Shown in pieces: positions 37,617 through 46,959 of a DNA stretch of 64,000 nt (position 1 is the stretch's first letter; every line of letters starts with the position of its first letter). The notes below the pieces were generated by a model, which searched no databases, was not told the DNA's origin, and worked only from the letters and a program-made list of their open reading frames with translations. The stretch covers positions 186,001 through 250,000 of the forward strand of contig NZ_JACONV010000001.1 in NCBI RefSeq assembly GCF_014358015.1, read 5' to 3'. This DNA comes from Pseudomonas triticifolii. Its GTDB lineage: Bacteria; Pseudomonadota; Gammaproteobacteria; Pseudomonadales; Pseudomonadaceae. A program made the translations under genes and the position numbers.

Positions 37617-38198
37617 ATGCAAGCACTTCCCGGTTTCATACGTGTGGTGACCGGCCACGATAGCCAAGGTCTGGCGCGAATCGCCTCGAAGGCACCGACG
37701 CCGAACAATTTCCCGCTCAATGCGGTTCCAGGCACCGTGTTCCATGAAGTATGGAACAGCACCGGCAGCCCGGCATTGCTGTGTAACGGAGACGATCCAA
37801 CCGCCAAACCATTGCAACTGAGTCCCTCGGCCCTCGGCAGTCTGATTCGTGTGGTGGATATCCCGCCAGACAGTGTGCAGAACCAGGTGAGTGACGAGGC
37901 GGCGGCTGCGGCCTTTGCCGAAATCGGCGAGGCGAGGGCGGGTACCGCGAAGTCGGATTCTCGGCACAAATTGATGCATCGCACCGAGACGCTCGACTAC
38001 GGGATCGTCACCGAAGGAGAAGTCTGGCTGGTGCTGGATACTGAAGAGGTGCGTCTCGTCCGCGGCGATATCGTCGTACAGCGCGGCACCAATCATGCGT
38101 GGAGCAACCGCACCGAGCAGCTGGCGCGCATGGTGTTCATCTTGCTCGACGGCCGCTACAGCGACGAATTGGGCACCGTCCTGGGAGCTCAATCATGA
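37617..38198 (+). CDS. Cupin-fold protein
   Basis: A 193-residue protein with a C-terminal cupin barrel: HRTETLDYGIVTEGEVWLVLD and GDIVVQRGTNHAWSN give the metal-ligand pattern of cupin motifs 1 and 2, though the first His cluster is modified. The N-terminal 90 residues have no recognisable domain. Cupins here could be dioxygenases, isomerases or sensors. The start at 37,617 has GGAG nine bases upstream; the ORF could begin 15 bases earlier. It overlaps the FAH-family gene by four bases (ATGA). Confidence 0.8.
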   Translation: MQALPGFIRVVTGHDSQGLARIASKAPTPNNFPLNAVPGTVFHEVWNSTGSPALLCNGDDPTAKPLQLSPSALGSLIRVVDIPPDSVQNQVSDEAAAAAFAEIGEARAGTAKSDSRHKLMHRTETLDYGIVTEGEVWLVLDTEEVRLVRGDIVVQRGTNHAWSNRTEQLARMVFILLDGRYSDELGTVLGAQS

Positions 38199-39178
38199 AG
38201 CTGGCCACCCTGAAAAGCTCTGGGCGTGACGGCTATCTGGTGGTGGTTTCGCGAGATCTGCGCCGTGCTGTCGAGGTCGCCGATATTGCCGTGACTCTGC
38301 AGCAGGCCATCGATCGATGGGACTCCGTTGAACCGGCCTTGCAGAAAGTGTATCGCGACCTGAATGAGGGCACGGTTGTCGCTGCTTTCGACTTTGATCC
38401 GGCACAAGCTGCAGCGCCATTGCCGCGCACTTACCAATGGCTCGATGGCTCGTCTTTTCTCAGTCACGGTGAACTGATGCAGAAGGCGTTTCACCTCGAC
38501 CCGATTGAAGACGTCGACAGCATAGCCCTGATCTACCAGGGCGCTGGCGATGACTTTCTGGGGCCGCGCGACGATATTGCGCTCCCCAGTGAGCAGCACG
38601 GTATCGATTTCGAAGGTGAATTTGCGGTCCTGCTCGACGAAGTCCCCATGGGCTGTAAGGCCCTTGATGCAATGGCGCACATCAAGCTTATCCTGCAAGT
38701 CAATGATGTGAGTCTAAGGGCCCTGGCACCACGCGAGATGAAAACCGGCTTCGGTTTTCTCCAGGCCAAGCCGTCTTCCAGTTTTGCCGCCGTCGCGGTC
38801 ACACCCGACGAGCTCGGTGATGCCTGGCACGAAGGGCGAGTGCACTTGCCCCTTCAAGTGGAATGGAACGATGAATGGTTCGGCAACCCTCACGGCGGCG
38901 CCATGCACTTTGGCTTTCACCAACTGATTGCCCATGCCGCGATGACACGTCGTTTGGGCGCCGGCACGTTGCTGGGCTCCGGCACCGTTTCCAATGCCGA
39001 CCGTAGCGTGGGCTCGGCGTGTATTTCAGAACGTCGTGCGATCGAAATGATCGAGCACGGCTCACCGCGCACCGGCTTCATGCGCTTCGGTGACCGCGTG
39101 CGCATGGAGGTACTCGACAGTGACGGACAGTCGCTGTTCGGTGGGATCGACCAACGCGTAGTGCCAGCCACCTGTTGA
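38195..39178 (+). CDS. Fumarylacetoacetate hydrolase (FAH)-family protein
   Basis: A 327-residue FAH-fold enzyme with the metal-site residues in DFEGEFAVLLDE (Glu-x-Glu pattern), a downstream QVNDVSLR and the C-terminal GSGTVSN block. FAH proteins hydrolyse or decarboxylate acylpyruvates, the products of meta- or gentisate-type ring cleavage. It therefore fits downstream of the extradiol dioxygenase at 28,175. Start at 38,195 overlaps the cupin stop codon (ATGA). Confidence 0.87.
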   Translation: MKLATLKSSGRDGYLVVVSRDLRRAVEVADIAVTLQQAIDRWDSVEPALQKVYRDLNEGTVVAAFDFDPAQAAAPLPRTYQWLDGSSFLSHGELMQKAFHLDPIEDVDSIALIYQGAGDDFLGPRDDIALPSEQHGIDFEGEFAVLLDEVPMGCKALDAMAHIKLILQVNDVSLRALAPREMKTGFGFLQAKPSSSFAAVAVTPDELGDAWHEGRVHLPLQVEWNDEWFGNPHGGAMHFGFHQLIAHAAMTRRLGAGTLLGSGTVSNADRSVGSACISERRAIEMIEHGSPRTGFMRFGDRVRMEVLDSDGQSLFGGIDQRVVPATC

Positions 39179-39189
39179 GGAACGACATC

Positions 39190-40200
39190 ATGCGAGTATT
39201 GGTGACAGGGGCTAACGGCTTCATCGGTCGCACTCTGATCTTGCGCCTGCTGGAGACAGGTTCGTTACGCGGAAAGCCGATCAGTTCGATCATCCTGCTG
39301 GATAAAGTCTTGAGCGACTTTCCCGAGGACCCCAGGCTGCGCTACAGCAGCGGCAATATTGGTGACGCTGCGCTGCTGCGGCGCAACCTGGCCGATGGGA
39401 TTGATGTTGTCTTTCATCTGGTCAGCATTCCTGGCGGTGCCGCCGAGGCTAATTATTCACTGGGCTACGACGTCAATCTGCTGGCCAGTCTCGAATTGCT
39501 CAACCAATTGCGACAGCAGCCTGGAACACCGATGCTGGTGTATGCCAGCAGTGTGGCGGTCTACGGTGCCAGCGGGGAGGGACGGATGGATGAGACCGCC
39601 GCTGCGGCACCGCAACTGTCCTATGGCGCACACAAACTGATGGTTGAAATTGCCCTCAATGACCTCGCGCGGCGTGGCGAAGTGGATGGTCGGGTCGTAC
39701 GCCTGCCCGGTATTGTCGCCCGTCCTCGTGCGCCCAATGGCTTACGTTCGGCATTCATGAGTGACCTGCTACATGCGTTTGCGGCGGGCGATGCCTATTG
39801 TTGCCCGGTTTCACCCCAGGCGCAGGCCTGGTGGATGTCGGCGCATTGCTGTGTGGACAATCTCGTGCACATGGCCGAGCTGGAGGAGGCTGCGCTTGGC
39901 GGCCAACGCGTCTGGCAACTGCCGGTGCTGCGCTTGTCCATCAGCCAGGTCATCGATGCCCTCGCAGCGCAATACGGTGAACAGGCGCGTGAGCTGATTA
40001 CCTTCGCGCCGGATGCACAACTGGAAGCGGCGTTCGCCTGCTTGCCCCCCATGAAAACCCCAAAAGCCCGCGCCATCGGCCTGCGTCATGACGGTAACGC
40101 GAGCGCGCTGGTGCGCAACGCGTTGAACCCTTCATCGCGTGTGCGGCGAGCGCGCCGGACTGATTTTGTTAATGGAGTATCTGCCCATGAAAACGACTAA
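39190..40200 (+). CDS. NAD-dependent epimerase/dehydrogenase, DenD-like
   Basis: A 336-residue extended short-chain dehydrogenase. The Rossmann loop is VTGANGFIGRTL at residues 5-16; YGAHKLMVE gives the YxxxK pair, with YASSVAVYG before it. The pattern HLVSIPGGAAEANYSLGYDVN resembles D-erythronate dehydrogenase DenD. It has GAGG upstream of the ATG at 39,190. It ends 14 bases inside the following cyclase gene. Substrate unknown; sugar-acid oxidation is the closest known role. Confidence 0.85.
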   Translation: MRVLVTGANGFIGRTLILRLLETGSLRGKPISSIILLDKVLSDFPEDPRLRYSSGNIGDAALLRRNLADGIDVVFHLVSIPGGAAEANYSLGYDVNLLASLELLNQLRQQPGTPMLVYASSVAVYGASGEGRMDETAAAAPQLSYGAHKLMVEIALNDLARRGEVDGRVVRLPGIVARPRAPNGLRSAFMSDLLHAFAAGDAYCCPVSPQAQAWWMSAHCCVDNLVHMAELEEAALGGQRVWQLPVLRLSISQVIDALAAQYGEQARELITFAPDAQLEAAFACLPPMKTPKARAIGLRHDGNASALVRNALNPSSRVRRARRTDFVNGVSAHEND

Positions 40201-40972
40201 CAGACGCCTGGTGGATTTGTCCGTCTGCCTGGAAAACAATCCCTACACCGATCCGCCTCCCTTGTTGCCCAGAATCGAGTACAGCGATCACCAGCAGGGC
40301 TGGCCGGAGATGGCCGCGATGTTTCCCGGCCTGGAAAAAGCTGACTTGCCCGGCGATGAGTCCTGGGCGGCCGAGCGGCTGTACATCACCACTCACAGCG
40401 GCACGCATATGGATGCCCCCTGGCATTACGCGTCTACCACAGATGGCGGCAAACCGGCCTACGGGATTGATGAGCTGCCGCTGGACTGGTGCCTGCAACC
40501 CGGCGTGAAGCTCGATTTCCGACATTTGCCCGATGGCCACGTGGTCACGGCCGTTGAAGTGGAAGCGGAACTGGCCCGTATCGGGCATGACGTGCAGCCC
40601 CTGGACATCGTGTTGGTCAATACCCGGGCGGGGGCTTTATTCGGCAAGCCAGGTTACCTGGAGGCCGGTGTCGGTATGGGGCGTGAGGCGACGCTTTACT
40701 TGCTGGAAAAGGGCGTGCGCGTGGTCGGTACCGATGCCTGGAGCTGGGATGCGCCCTTCAAGTACACCCGCGAACGCTTCTCGGCCACTGGCGACGCCTC
40801 GATCATTTGGGAAGGCCACAAGGCAGGGCGCGACATTGGCTACGGTCAGATGGAGAAGCTAGCCAATCTGGAATGCTTGCCGGCCAATGGTTTTCAGGTG
40901 TCCTGTTTTCCCTACAAAATCAAGCACGCCTCGGCTGGTTTTGTCCGTGCTGTGGCGATTTTCGAGGAATGA
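40187..40972 (+). CDS. Metal-dependent cyclase/kynurenine-formamidase-like hydrolase
   Basis: A 261-residue member of the cyclase family, identified by the metal-binding signature HSGTHMDAPWHY (His-x-Gly-Thr-His-x-Asp). Family members hydrolyse formyl-kynurenine, isatin or related amides and lactones. The ATG at 40,187 lies within the end of the preceding gene, and the stop overlaps the GntR start (ATGA), so the four genes from 38,195 onward are translationally coupled. Isatin or N-formyl hydrolysis would point to an indolic substrate, but this is speculation. Confidence 0.85.
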   Translation: MKTTNRRLVDLSVCLENNPYTDPPPLLPRIEYSDHQQGWPEMAAMFPGLEKADLPGDESWAAERLYITTHSGTHMDAPWHYASTTDGGKPAYGIDELPLDWCLQPGVKLDFRHLPDGHVVTAVEVEAELARIGHDVQPLDIVLVNTRAGALFGKPGYLEAGVGMGREATLYLLEKGVRVVGTDAWSWDAPFKYTRERFSATGDASIIWEGHKAGRDIGYGQMEKLANLECLPANGFQVSCFPYKIKHASAGFVRAVAIFEE

Positions 40973-41700
40973 GCCTGCCTGCGGACGGCAGTAAAAAGCG
41001 CGTCAGCCTCTCTCAGGAGCTTGAGGCGCTGCTGTCAGAGCATATTCTTGAGGGGCGACTGCGTGGCGGTGAACAGTTGCCCACCGAGACGGCTCTCATG
41101 CTTGAGCATGGGGTCAGCAGAACCGTCGTGCGCGAGGCCCTCTCGCGCCTGCAGGCGGCTGGAATGGTTGAGACACGCCACGGCATCGGGACGTTTGTTC
41201 GGGGCAGTGCGCTCTCGGTGGAGGCTTTCATCGACCTCACGACGCTCGGCACCCTCGTTGATTCGCTGGCGATCATGGAGTTTCGCTTCGGTCTTGAAGT
41301 TGAAGCAGCCGGGCTTGCCGCTCAGCGACGAACAGCGGACCATCTGGATGAGTTGCGCGAGCTTCTCGATCGCCTTGGTCAGCCTGCGGTCAGCGTGAAT
41401 GAACGGGCCGCGCTGGATTTTCAGTTCCATTTGAACATTGCCCAGGCTACAGGTAATCACTACATCGCCAACACGCTGCTCAATCTGGGGGTCGTCATTA
41501 TTCCGCGCAGCCGACTGGATTGCGCGCGCCTGTTTCACGATGAGCCGTTGCACTATGAACAGCGCATGCAAAGTGAGCACGAACAGATTTACCAGGCGAT
41601 CTTCAATCAGGACGTTGAATGGGCGCGTGCGGCCATGCGCTTGCATCTTCACGACAGTCGTGAGTATCTGCATCAGGCCCGCCAGGAGCTGATGCCATGA
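40969..41700 (+). CDS. FadR-type GntR regulator
   Basis: A 243-residue regulator with winged helix at 10-75 (GEQLPTETALMLEHGVSRTVVREALSRL) and an all-helical FCD effector domain whose metal/ligand residues appear as D-x3-H...H patterns (FQFHLNIAQATGNHY, LHLHDSREYL). It is unusual in lying inside the run of catabolic genes and sharing ATGA overlaps on both sides. It probably represses the operon and is released by a pathway intermediate. Confidence 0.9.
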   Translation: MSLPADGSKKRVSLSQELEALLSEHILEGRLRGGEQLPTETALMLEHGVSRTVVREALSRLQAAGMVETRHGIGTFVRGSALSVEAFIDLTTLGTLVDSLAIMEFRFGLEVEAAGLAAQRRTADHLDELRELLDRLGQPAVSVNERAALDFQFHLNIAQATGNHYIANTLLNLGVVIIPRSRLDCARLFHDEPLHYEQRMQSEHEQIYQAIFNQDVEWARAAMRLHLHDSREYLHQARQELMP

Positions 41701-42647
41701 AGGAGCCTTGGCGTGCCCCTGAACCTGAGATTGCCTGGCACTATCCTGCAACAGCGCTAACGATCATCGATCCTCGCTGGACCTTGTTCGTGCGTGTCGT
41801 GGCGGCTGGAAGTCTCAGCAAAGCGGCCATATTGCTGGACATGCCGCAGTCCATGGTGAGTCGCAACATTGCGTTGCTTGAATCGCAATGTGGCGAACGC
41901 CTGTTTCATCGCACCGGGCGCGGGGTGGTCCTGACCGAGTTTGGCGAACAGTTGCTGCCGTGCATATCGGCTCTTCTTGCGAACGCTGAAGGCCTTGCCG
42001 ACGACATTCGCAACCTGCGTGGAAAGCCGGTGGGGGAGGTGGTCGTGGGCATGTTGCCGTCTGCGGTGCGCCGGTTTGCGGGGACGCTTTTTTCTGCGGT
42101 GCGCGCGCAGATGCCAGGCGTGAGGTTGCATCTGATCGAAGGCGCGAGCGCTCAACTCGAAGAACAGTTGCACGATGGTCGTCTGGACATGGCGCTGGTA
42201 CTGCGCGAGAGCGAGGCGAGCATCGGGCAAGCGCATCTCGTGGCCAGGCTACCGCTGCACCTGGCAGGGCCCGCCGCCGATCCTCTGTTCGGCAATCGAG
42301 ATATTGCGTTGGAAAAACTATCGGGGTTGCCATTGGTCGTACCAGGGCGACCACATTTGCTGAGGGCCAGGCTCGATCATTTGGCCACCGAGCAAGGCGT
42401 GGAGTTGTGCGTTGCCGTGGAAGCCGACTCGGTCCAGCTCCAGTACGAAGTCGTCGCGGCAGGCGGAGGCTATGCGATTGCCTCTGTGCTGCCGGGCTCG
42501 CTGGATCAACGACTGATTTCATCGCGTATTATCGAGCCTGTGCTGGAGCGCTTTGTTGTGCTGGTCGAGTCGCCCCGTCGCCCCTTGACCCGTGCCTCTC
42601 GTGAAGTGCGACGGCTGATTTGCAATCTGGCGATGCCATCGATTTGA
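41697..42647 (+). CDS. LysR-family regulator
   Basis: A 316-residue LysR protein whose start overlaps the GntR stop (ATGA). The helix-turn-helix is SLSKAAILLDMPQSMVSRNIALLE, placed later than usual because the protein begins with about 25 extra residues before WTLFVRVV. The effector domain follows from about residue 115. It resembles regulators of the Cbl/NAC type that act on catabolic genes. Two regulators in tandem within the coding run is uncommon. Confidence 0.88.
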   Translation: MKEPWRAPEPEIAWHYPATALTIIDPRWTLFVRVVAAGSLSKAAILLDMPQSMVSRNIALLESQCGERLFHRTGRGVVLTEFGEQLLPCISALLANAEGLADDIRNLRGKPVGEVVVGMLPSAVRRFAGTLFSAVRAQMPGVRLHLIEGASAQLEEQLHDGRLDMALVLRESEASIGQAHLVARLPLHLAGPAADPLFGNRDIALEKLSGLPLVVPGRPHLLRARLDHLATEQGVELCVAVEADSVQLQYEVVAAGGGYAIASVLPGSLDQRLISSRIIEPVLERFVVLVESPRRPLTRASREVRRLICNLAMPSI

Positions 42648-42746
42648 GCGATAGCTGCTTTCGATCCCCAGCAGTATTCGGTGTGGGGTGCGCCTCGTAG
42701 GGTGTCAGTCAACCAACGATTGATTCCCGATTACGAGGTTAGCGCT

Positions 42747-43757
42747 ATGCATCACGCCCAAGACCCCCAGGTCATTGCCCCGACGCTTTTTCTCAGCGAC
42801 GCCGATGTGGCCTCGCTCGCCGACTGGAGCACCGCCGTTGCCGCGCTCGCCGTGGCGTATGCACTCCCTGCATCGGATGCCATGGTGCCGCCTCGCTCCA
42901 TGGCCCGGGGCGATGGCATCTGGCTGCGCAGTCTGACCGCTGTTTCCCCCTCTGGTGGCCATATGGGCTGCAAGCTAATCGCGGCCTCCATGCGGGCGCG
43001 CTGCGCCAGCTACCTGATCGCATTGTTCGATCAGCAAACCATGGCGCTCAGTGCCCTGATTGATGGCAATCGGGTGACGGGGTTGCGCACTGCTGCAACC
43101 GCTGCGCTGGCGGTCGATTTGCTGGCCCCCCAACGAGCGCTGCGGGTGGGCGTGATTGGTGCCGGATTTGAGGCGCGTGGCGCGCTTGACTGCCTCAAGT
43201 CCGTGCGCGATATCGCCCAGGTCAGGGTGTTCAGTCCAACGCCTGCGAGCCGTGAGCGGTTTGCCGAAAGTTTCAGGTCGGCGCTGGATATCCAAGCGGT
43301 GAACACCGCCCAGGAGGCCGTGCAGGACTGCGACGTGGTGATTTGCGCCGCCCGCAGTCGTGACGAATCTCCCGTTCTGCAAGGGGCGTGGCTCCCTGCA
43401 GGCGTTACTGTCGTGTCATTGGGGTCCACCTTGCCTGAGCAAAGGGAAGTTGACCCGGCCACGATGGAGCGAGCGGTCTGCATCGTCGCGGACATGCCGC
43501 AAGAGCTACTCCACGATACGGGTGACGCCATTGCCGCGATCAGTGCCGGCGTGTATGTCGCCGATAAATTGGTAGCACTGGCGGACTTGATAGCGGGTCG
43601 TGTCAGTCCGCGCCAACACGAAAGCGACATCGTCCTCTACAAGTCGGTGGGCTCGGCGCTGCAGGACGTCGTCATCGCGCAAGCGCTATACGAGCGCGCC
43701 AGGCAACAAGGCCTCGGCATTGAGCTGCCTGCCAGCATTGTCCCTATCTCGAAATAA
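42747..43757 (+). CDS. Ornithine cyclodeaminase/mu-crystallin-family dehydrogenase
   Basis: A 336-residue NAD(P)-binding protein with the family fold: Arg-rich binding site (RSMARGDGIWLRS), the Lys in MGCKLIAASM, the dinucleotide loop GVIGAGFEARGALD at about 153-166, and DVVICAARS. Family members deaminate ornithine or reduce cyclic imines and ketimines. It starts a separate transcription block after a 99-base gap; GAGG precedes its ATG. It hints that the substrate carries nitrogen. Confidence 0.85.
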   Translation: MHHAQDPQVIAPTLFLSDADVASLADWSTAVAALAVAYALPASDAMVPPRSMARGDGIWLRSLTAVSPSGGHMGCKLIAASMRARCASYLIALFDQQTMALSALIDGNRVTGLRTAATAALAVDLLAPQRALRVGVIGAGFEARGALDCLKSVRDIAQVRVFSPTPASRERFAESFRSALDIQAVNTAQEAVQDCDVVICAARSRDESPVLQGAWLPAGVTVVSLGSTLPEQREVDPATMERAVCIVADMPQELLHDTGDAIAAISAGVYVADKLVALADLIAGRVSPRQHESDIVLYKSVGSALQDVVIAQALYERARQQGLGIELPASIVPISK

Positions 43758-43786
43758 CCCCCTCCACAGTTCGAAGGAAAATCATC

Positions 43787-44803
43787 ATGGCCACTTACAA
43801 AAAAGCTGATGCCCGCGCCTGGGCCCGTGAAAACCTTTTGGGCTGCTCTGCCGTCACCATCCCCAGCTTCAGTGCTGACCTCAAGCGCCTCAATGAGCGT
43901 GGCATCCGCCACGACATCGAGCATACGGTTGGACTGGGATACAGCAGCACGTTGCTCTGCAGCGAGCTGGCGATCTCTGCCCAGGAGAACGCTCAATTCA
44001 CGGCTTGGGCCCGCGAATCAGGAAAAGACCTGATCCTGTTTTTTCATGCGGCCTTTGGCACGCTAGCCGAGAATATCGAGGCGGTGAAGCTAGCCGAGAA
44101 TGCGGGTGCCGATATCGTCCTGCTTTCCTACCCGCCACAGTTCTGGCCGACCAGCGAACAGGAAATCTACGACTACACCAAGGCATTCTGTGACGCCACG
44201 GACCTTGCCGTCATGCTGTTCCCGATTCCGCTCTGGGGCTTTGAGCGCGTGCATCCGGCGGGGATGTCGTTGGAGTTGGTCCGTCGCCTGTTGGCCGACT
44301 GCCCGAATATCGCGGCCATCAAATCTGAACAAGGGTTTCCGCTCCCGGCGGGTATTTGCGAGATGTACTACCACTTCCGCGATCAGGTAGTGATCAGTTG
44401 CCCGATCGAAGCTGACGCAATCCCTTTGATGAGCCTGATGAAGCTGCAGTTTTCCGGCACCAGCAATACCGCCTGGATGAGCGACTACTACCCGAAAGCG
44501 TTCGAACTGGCGCGTACGGGCCGCTTTGAAGAGGCGATGGAACTGTACTGGAAGGTCAATCCGGCACGCAGCGCCAACGGTGCCGCAGCGCAAAGCTATG
44601 CCGGCGGTACTGGCGTGCTCAATCGCACGATGTGGAAATACCAGGATTGGCTCGCCGGCTTCAATGGCGGCCCACTTCGTGCCCCGGCGATGCGCGTGCC
44701 GGATCGTCTCATGAAATCTTTGCGCCAAGGGCTGGTTGCGGCGGGCCTGCCGGTGACTTTGGATCCTGATAGCGCCTTCATGATCGGCCGTCACCCTTCA
44801 TGA
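43787..44803 (+). CDS. DapA/NAL-family lyase (dihydrodipicolinate-synthase-like)
   Basis: A 338-residue TIM-barrel aldolase. The Schiff-base lysine is visible in NIAAIKSEQGF; the upstream LLSYPPQFWP segment stands where DapA has its Tyr motif. Being about 40 residues longer than DapA and lacking the usual TPF start, it is closer to hydratase-aldolases that split side chains from aromatic intermediates than to lysine biosynthesis. It follows the OCD-family gene by 29 bases and precedes a broken aldehyde dehydrogenase, which would have used the aldehyde it releases. Confidence 0.8.
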   Translation: MATYKKADARAWARENLLGCSAVTIPSFSADLKRLNERGIRHDIEHTVGLGYSSTLLCSELAISAQENAQFTAWARESGKDLILFFHAAFGTLAENIEAVKLAENAGADIVLLSYPPQFWPTSEQEIYDYTKAFCDATDLAVMLFPIPLWGFERVHPAGMSLELVRRLLADCPNIAAIKSEQGFPLPAGICEMYYHFRDQVVISCPIEADAIPLMSLMKLQFSGTSNTAWMSDYYPKAFELARTGRFEEAMELYWKVNPARSANGAAAQSYAGGTGVLNRTMWKYQDWLAGFNGGPLRAPAMRVPDRLMKSLRQGLVAAGLPVTLDPDSAFMIGRHPS

Positions 44804-44819
44804 TTACGAGGATTGCAAA

Positions 44820-45413
44820 GTGAAGCATTGACTTAAAGATCCCACGCTGTGGCGTGACGGTGCCTATATCGCCGGTGAGTGGCTGACCGAGACGCAGCAC
44901 GATCACTACACGCTGCGTAATCCGGTGGGCTAAACGGTGCTGGCCGAACTGCCGCGCTGCCGTGAAACTGAAGTCTGACACGCCATCGACGCGGCGTATG
45001 AGGCCTTTGGCCCATGGCGTCGCCTCACGGCCAAACGCCGTGGCGAGGTAATGCGCCGCTGGTACGAGTTGATGGTTGAACATCGGGAGGGGATTGCCAC
45101 GCTGATTACGCTGGAGGAGGGCAAGCCATTGGAAGAGGCCAGGGGCGAAGTCGATTACGCCACCTCCCTCGTACGATGGTTTTCGGAAGAGGCGACGCGG
45201 GTACGCGGTGATCTGATTGCCGGGGTGAAGGATACCCAGCGAATCGTCGCGTTGCGCGAACCTATTGGCGTCTGCGCGGCAATAGCGCCGTGGAACTTCC
45301 CGGCCGCCATGATCACTCGCAAGGCCGCCCCGGCGCGTGCGACGGGCTGCACGATGGTCGTGAAACCGGCGAGCCAGAAACCGCTGACCTTGATGCGGCG
45401 GCTGGCGGGGTGA
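44820..45413 (+). pseudogene. Succinate-semialdehyde dehydrogenase-like gene, inactivated
   Basis: One reading frame from a GTG at 44,820 gives a recognisable aldehyde dehydrogenase N-terminus (LKDPTLWRDGAYIAGEW, NPVG, AIDAAYEAFGPWR, RLTAKRRGEVMRRWYELM, EEGKPLEEARGEVDYA, VCAAIAPWNFPAAMI, KPASQKPLT) interrupted by three in-frame stops (TGA at codon 4, TAA and TGA before residue 60). The similarity stops at about residue 190; the catalytic Cys and Glu regions are absent. It was probably the last enzyme of the preceding lyase unit. The three stops lie at unrelated positions, so programmed read-through is unlikely. Confidence 0.85.
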
Positions 45414-45710
45414 TGCTCGCCAGGTGTGGTTCATATGAGCCGCACTTCTTGGGTTGAATCGGGTTCTGACGCAACGTCAGACGCCCCGACCACTCGAGCA
45501 GCATGACCTGCCGTCAGCCATCATCTGCGGCGATACCTGAGAGCGTGGAAAGCGATTTCAGCACGCATATCCAATTCGATAGTCTCGTCGTTGATCCGAT
45601 ATTTTCAGTCGGAATCTTATGAGTCTGCGGCCTTGAGACCATGGCGCCGCAGAGCTAGTCGGTGCGCAATGCAATGTCAGCCCGATTGAAATAAGAATAA
45701 TTAGGAGAGC
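45414..45710. other. Gene-free stretch between broken aldehyde dehydrogenase and flavin monooxygenase
   Basis: No supported ORF, tRNA or terminator. An inverted pair CTGACG/CGTCAG occurs near 45,467-45,480. The sequence may be the scar of the deletion that removed the rest of the aldehyde dehydrogenase. The last 40 bases are A/T-rich and should hold the promoter of the next gene. Confidence 0.4.
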
Positions 45711-45713
45711 GTG

Positions 45714-46847
45714 ATGATTGCAGCAGTCAATAAGGTCCTGGTGATCGGAGGTGGGTTTTCCGGTATGACCGCGGCGATCCAACTGGCTCGCCAGGGTGTC
45801 GAAGTTGAGCTGGTTGAAATAGACCCCTTGTGGTGCCCTCTCGGTGCTGGCATTACGCTCAGTGGGCCGACGTTGAGAGCGCTGGATGCCGTTGGAATCC
45901 TTGATAGAGTGGCAAGCGAAGGCTATCTGTCGACCAATTTCGACGTGTTTTCACCGGCCGGCGAGTTGATCGTGCAGTTGGCGCTTAAACCGCCGGTCAG
46001 CGATAAACCAATTCCCTGTGGCGGCGGTATCCTGCGCCCGGTGCTGGCTCGGATTTTTGCCGATAAGACGCGGGAAGTGGGCACCCTTGTGCGCCTTGGT
46101 ATTACGTACGACAGCATTGTCGAGCACGAAGAGGGTGTTGACGTATCTTTCTCCGACGGAACCTCTGGGCGCTACGACCTGATCATTGCTGCCGATGGCG
46201 TGCATTCGCGGACACGAAAGGATCTGTTTCCCGAGGCCCCATCGCCCACGGCTATTCACCAGAGCGTCTGGCGTGCGGTGCTTAAGCGACCACAGGAAAT
46301 CGTGCGGCCCAGTCATTGGATAGGACGGACCAAGGTCGGTGTCAACCCGATTTCCGAGACGCATATGTATATGTTCCTCATGGAAAACCGCGCGTTTTCC
46401 GAGTGGATTGACCCGTCCACCTGGGCGGGAGAAATGGCGCGCCTTCTGGGTGAGTTCCCCGCGCCGATTCTGCAAACGCTTGTACCGCAACTGTACGAGT
46501 CGGGCGCCTGCATCGACTATCGTCCGCTGGCCAATCTGTTGGTGCCATTGCCCTGGCATAAAGGCCGCGTTGTCATGATTGGGGACACGGTGCATGCCAC
46601 CACGCCACACTTGGCTTCCGGGGCTGGCATCGGCATTGAAAGCGCCATCGTACTGGCTGAAGAACTGGTCGCTCACAACGACTTGCAGATTGCCCTGAGC
46701 CGATTTGAAATGCGGCGTTGGGAGCGTTGCGAGCTGGTGGTCGTGAACTCTGCGCGCCTGTGCGAAATAGAAAAAAGTGGTGTGGGCAAGGAAGAGCATG
46801 CCCATATCATGCGGGAGTCCACGGCGATGCTGGCCGAGCCTATCTGA
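45714..46847 (+). CDS. FAD-dependent aromatic-ring monooxygenase
   Basis: A 377-residue class A flavoprotein: FAD-binding VLVIGGGFSGMTAAIQLA (8-25), the DG motif DLIIAADGVHSRTR, and the second FAD motif RVVMIGDTVHATTPHLASG. These are the fingerprints of salicylate- or hydroxybenzoate-hydroxylase-type enzymes. It would hydroxylate a ring ahead of dioxygenase cleavage. AGGAG six bases before the ATG at 45,714 fixes the start. It is a single gene followed by a hairpin. Confidence 0.88.
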   Translation: MIAAVNKVLVIGGGFSGMTAAIQLARQGVEVELVEIDPLWCPLGAGITLSGPTLRALDAVGILDRVASEGYLSTNFDVFSPAGELIVQLALKPPVSDKPIPCGGGILRPVLARIFADKTREVGTLVRLGITYDSIVEHEEGVDVSFSDGTSGRYDLIIAADGVHSRTRKDLFPEAPSPTAIHQSVWRAVLKRPQEIVRPSHWIGRTKVGVNPISETHMYMFLMENRAFSEWIDPSTWAGEMARLLGEFPAPILQTLVPQLYESGACIDYRPLANLLVPLPWHKGRVVMIGDTVHATTPHLASGAGIGIESAIVLAEELVAHNDLQIALSRFEMRRWERCELVVVNSARLCEIEKSGVGKEEHAHIMRESTAMLAEPI

Positions 46848-46929
46848 ATAATCGTGCCCCTCATACGGCGGCGGTACGGGCGCGATGCACTGGGAGAGTA
46901 GTAGGGCTTGAATCGCGTGAAGATTTAAT

Positions 46930-46959
46930 ACAGAGGGCGGCTTTGAAGCCGTCCTTTGT
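46930..46959 (+). terminator. Long hairpin after the flavin monooxygenase
   Basis: Up to 14 paired bases (46,930-46,943 with 46,946-46,959, including two G-U pairs) about 80 bases after the stop codon. The U run is poor, so it may be a weak terminator or an RNA-stability element. The rest of 46,848-47,179 shows nothing else I can support. Confidence 0.4.

Noticed and set aside
44820..45060. Stop-codon recoding or selenocysteine in the aldehyde dehydrogenase frame
   Set aside because: Stops of two kinds (TGA and TAA) occur at non-catalytic places and the protein is also truncated, so decay is the simpler reading.
45414..45710. Insertion-sequence remnant
   Set aside because: I found no transposase similarity or terminal inverted repeats, so it is reported only as a gene-free stretch.
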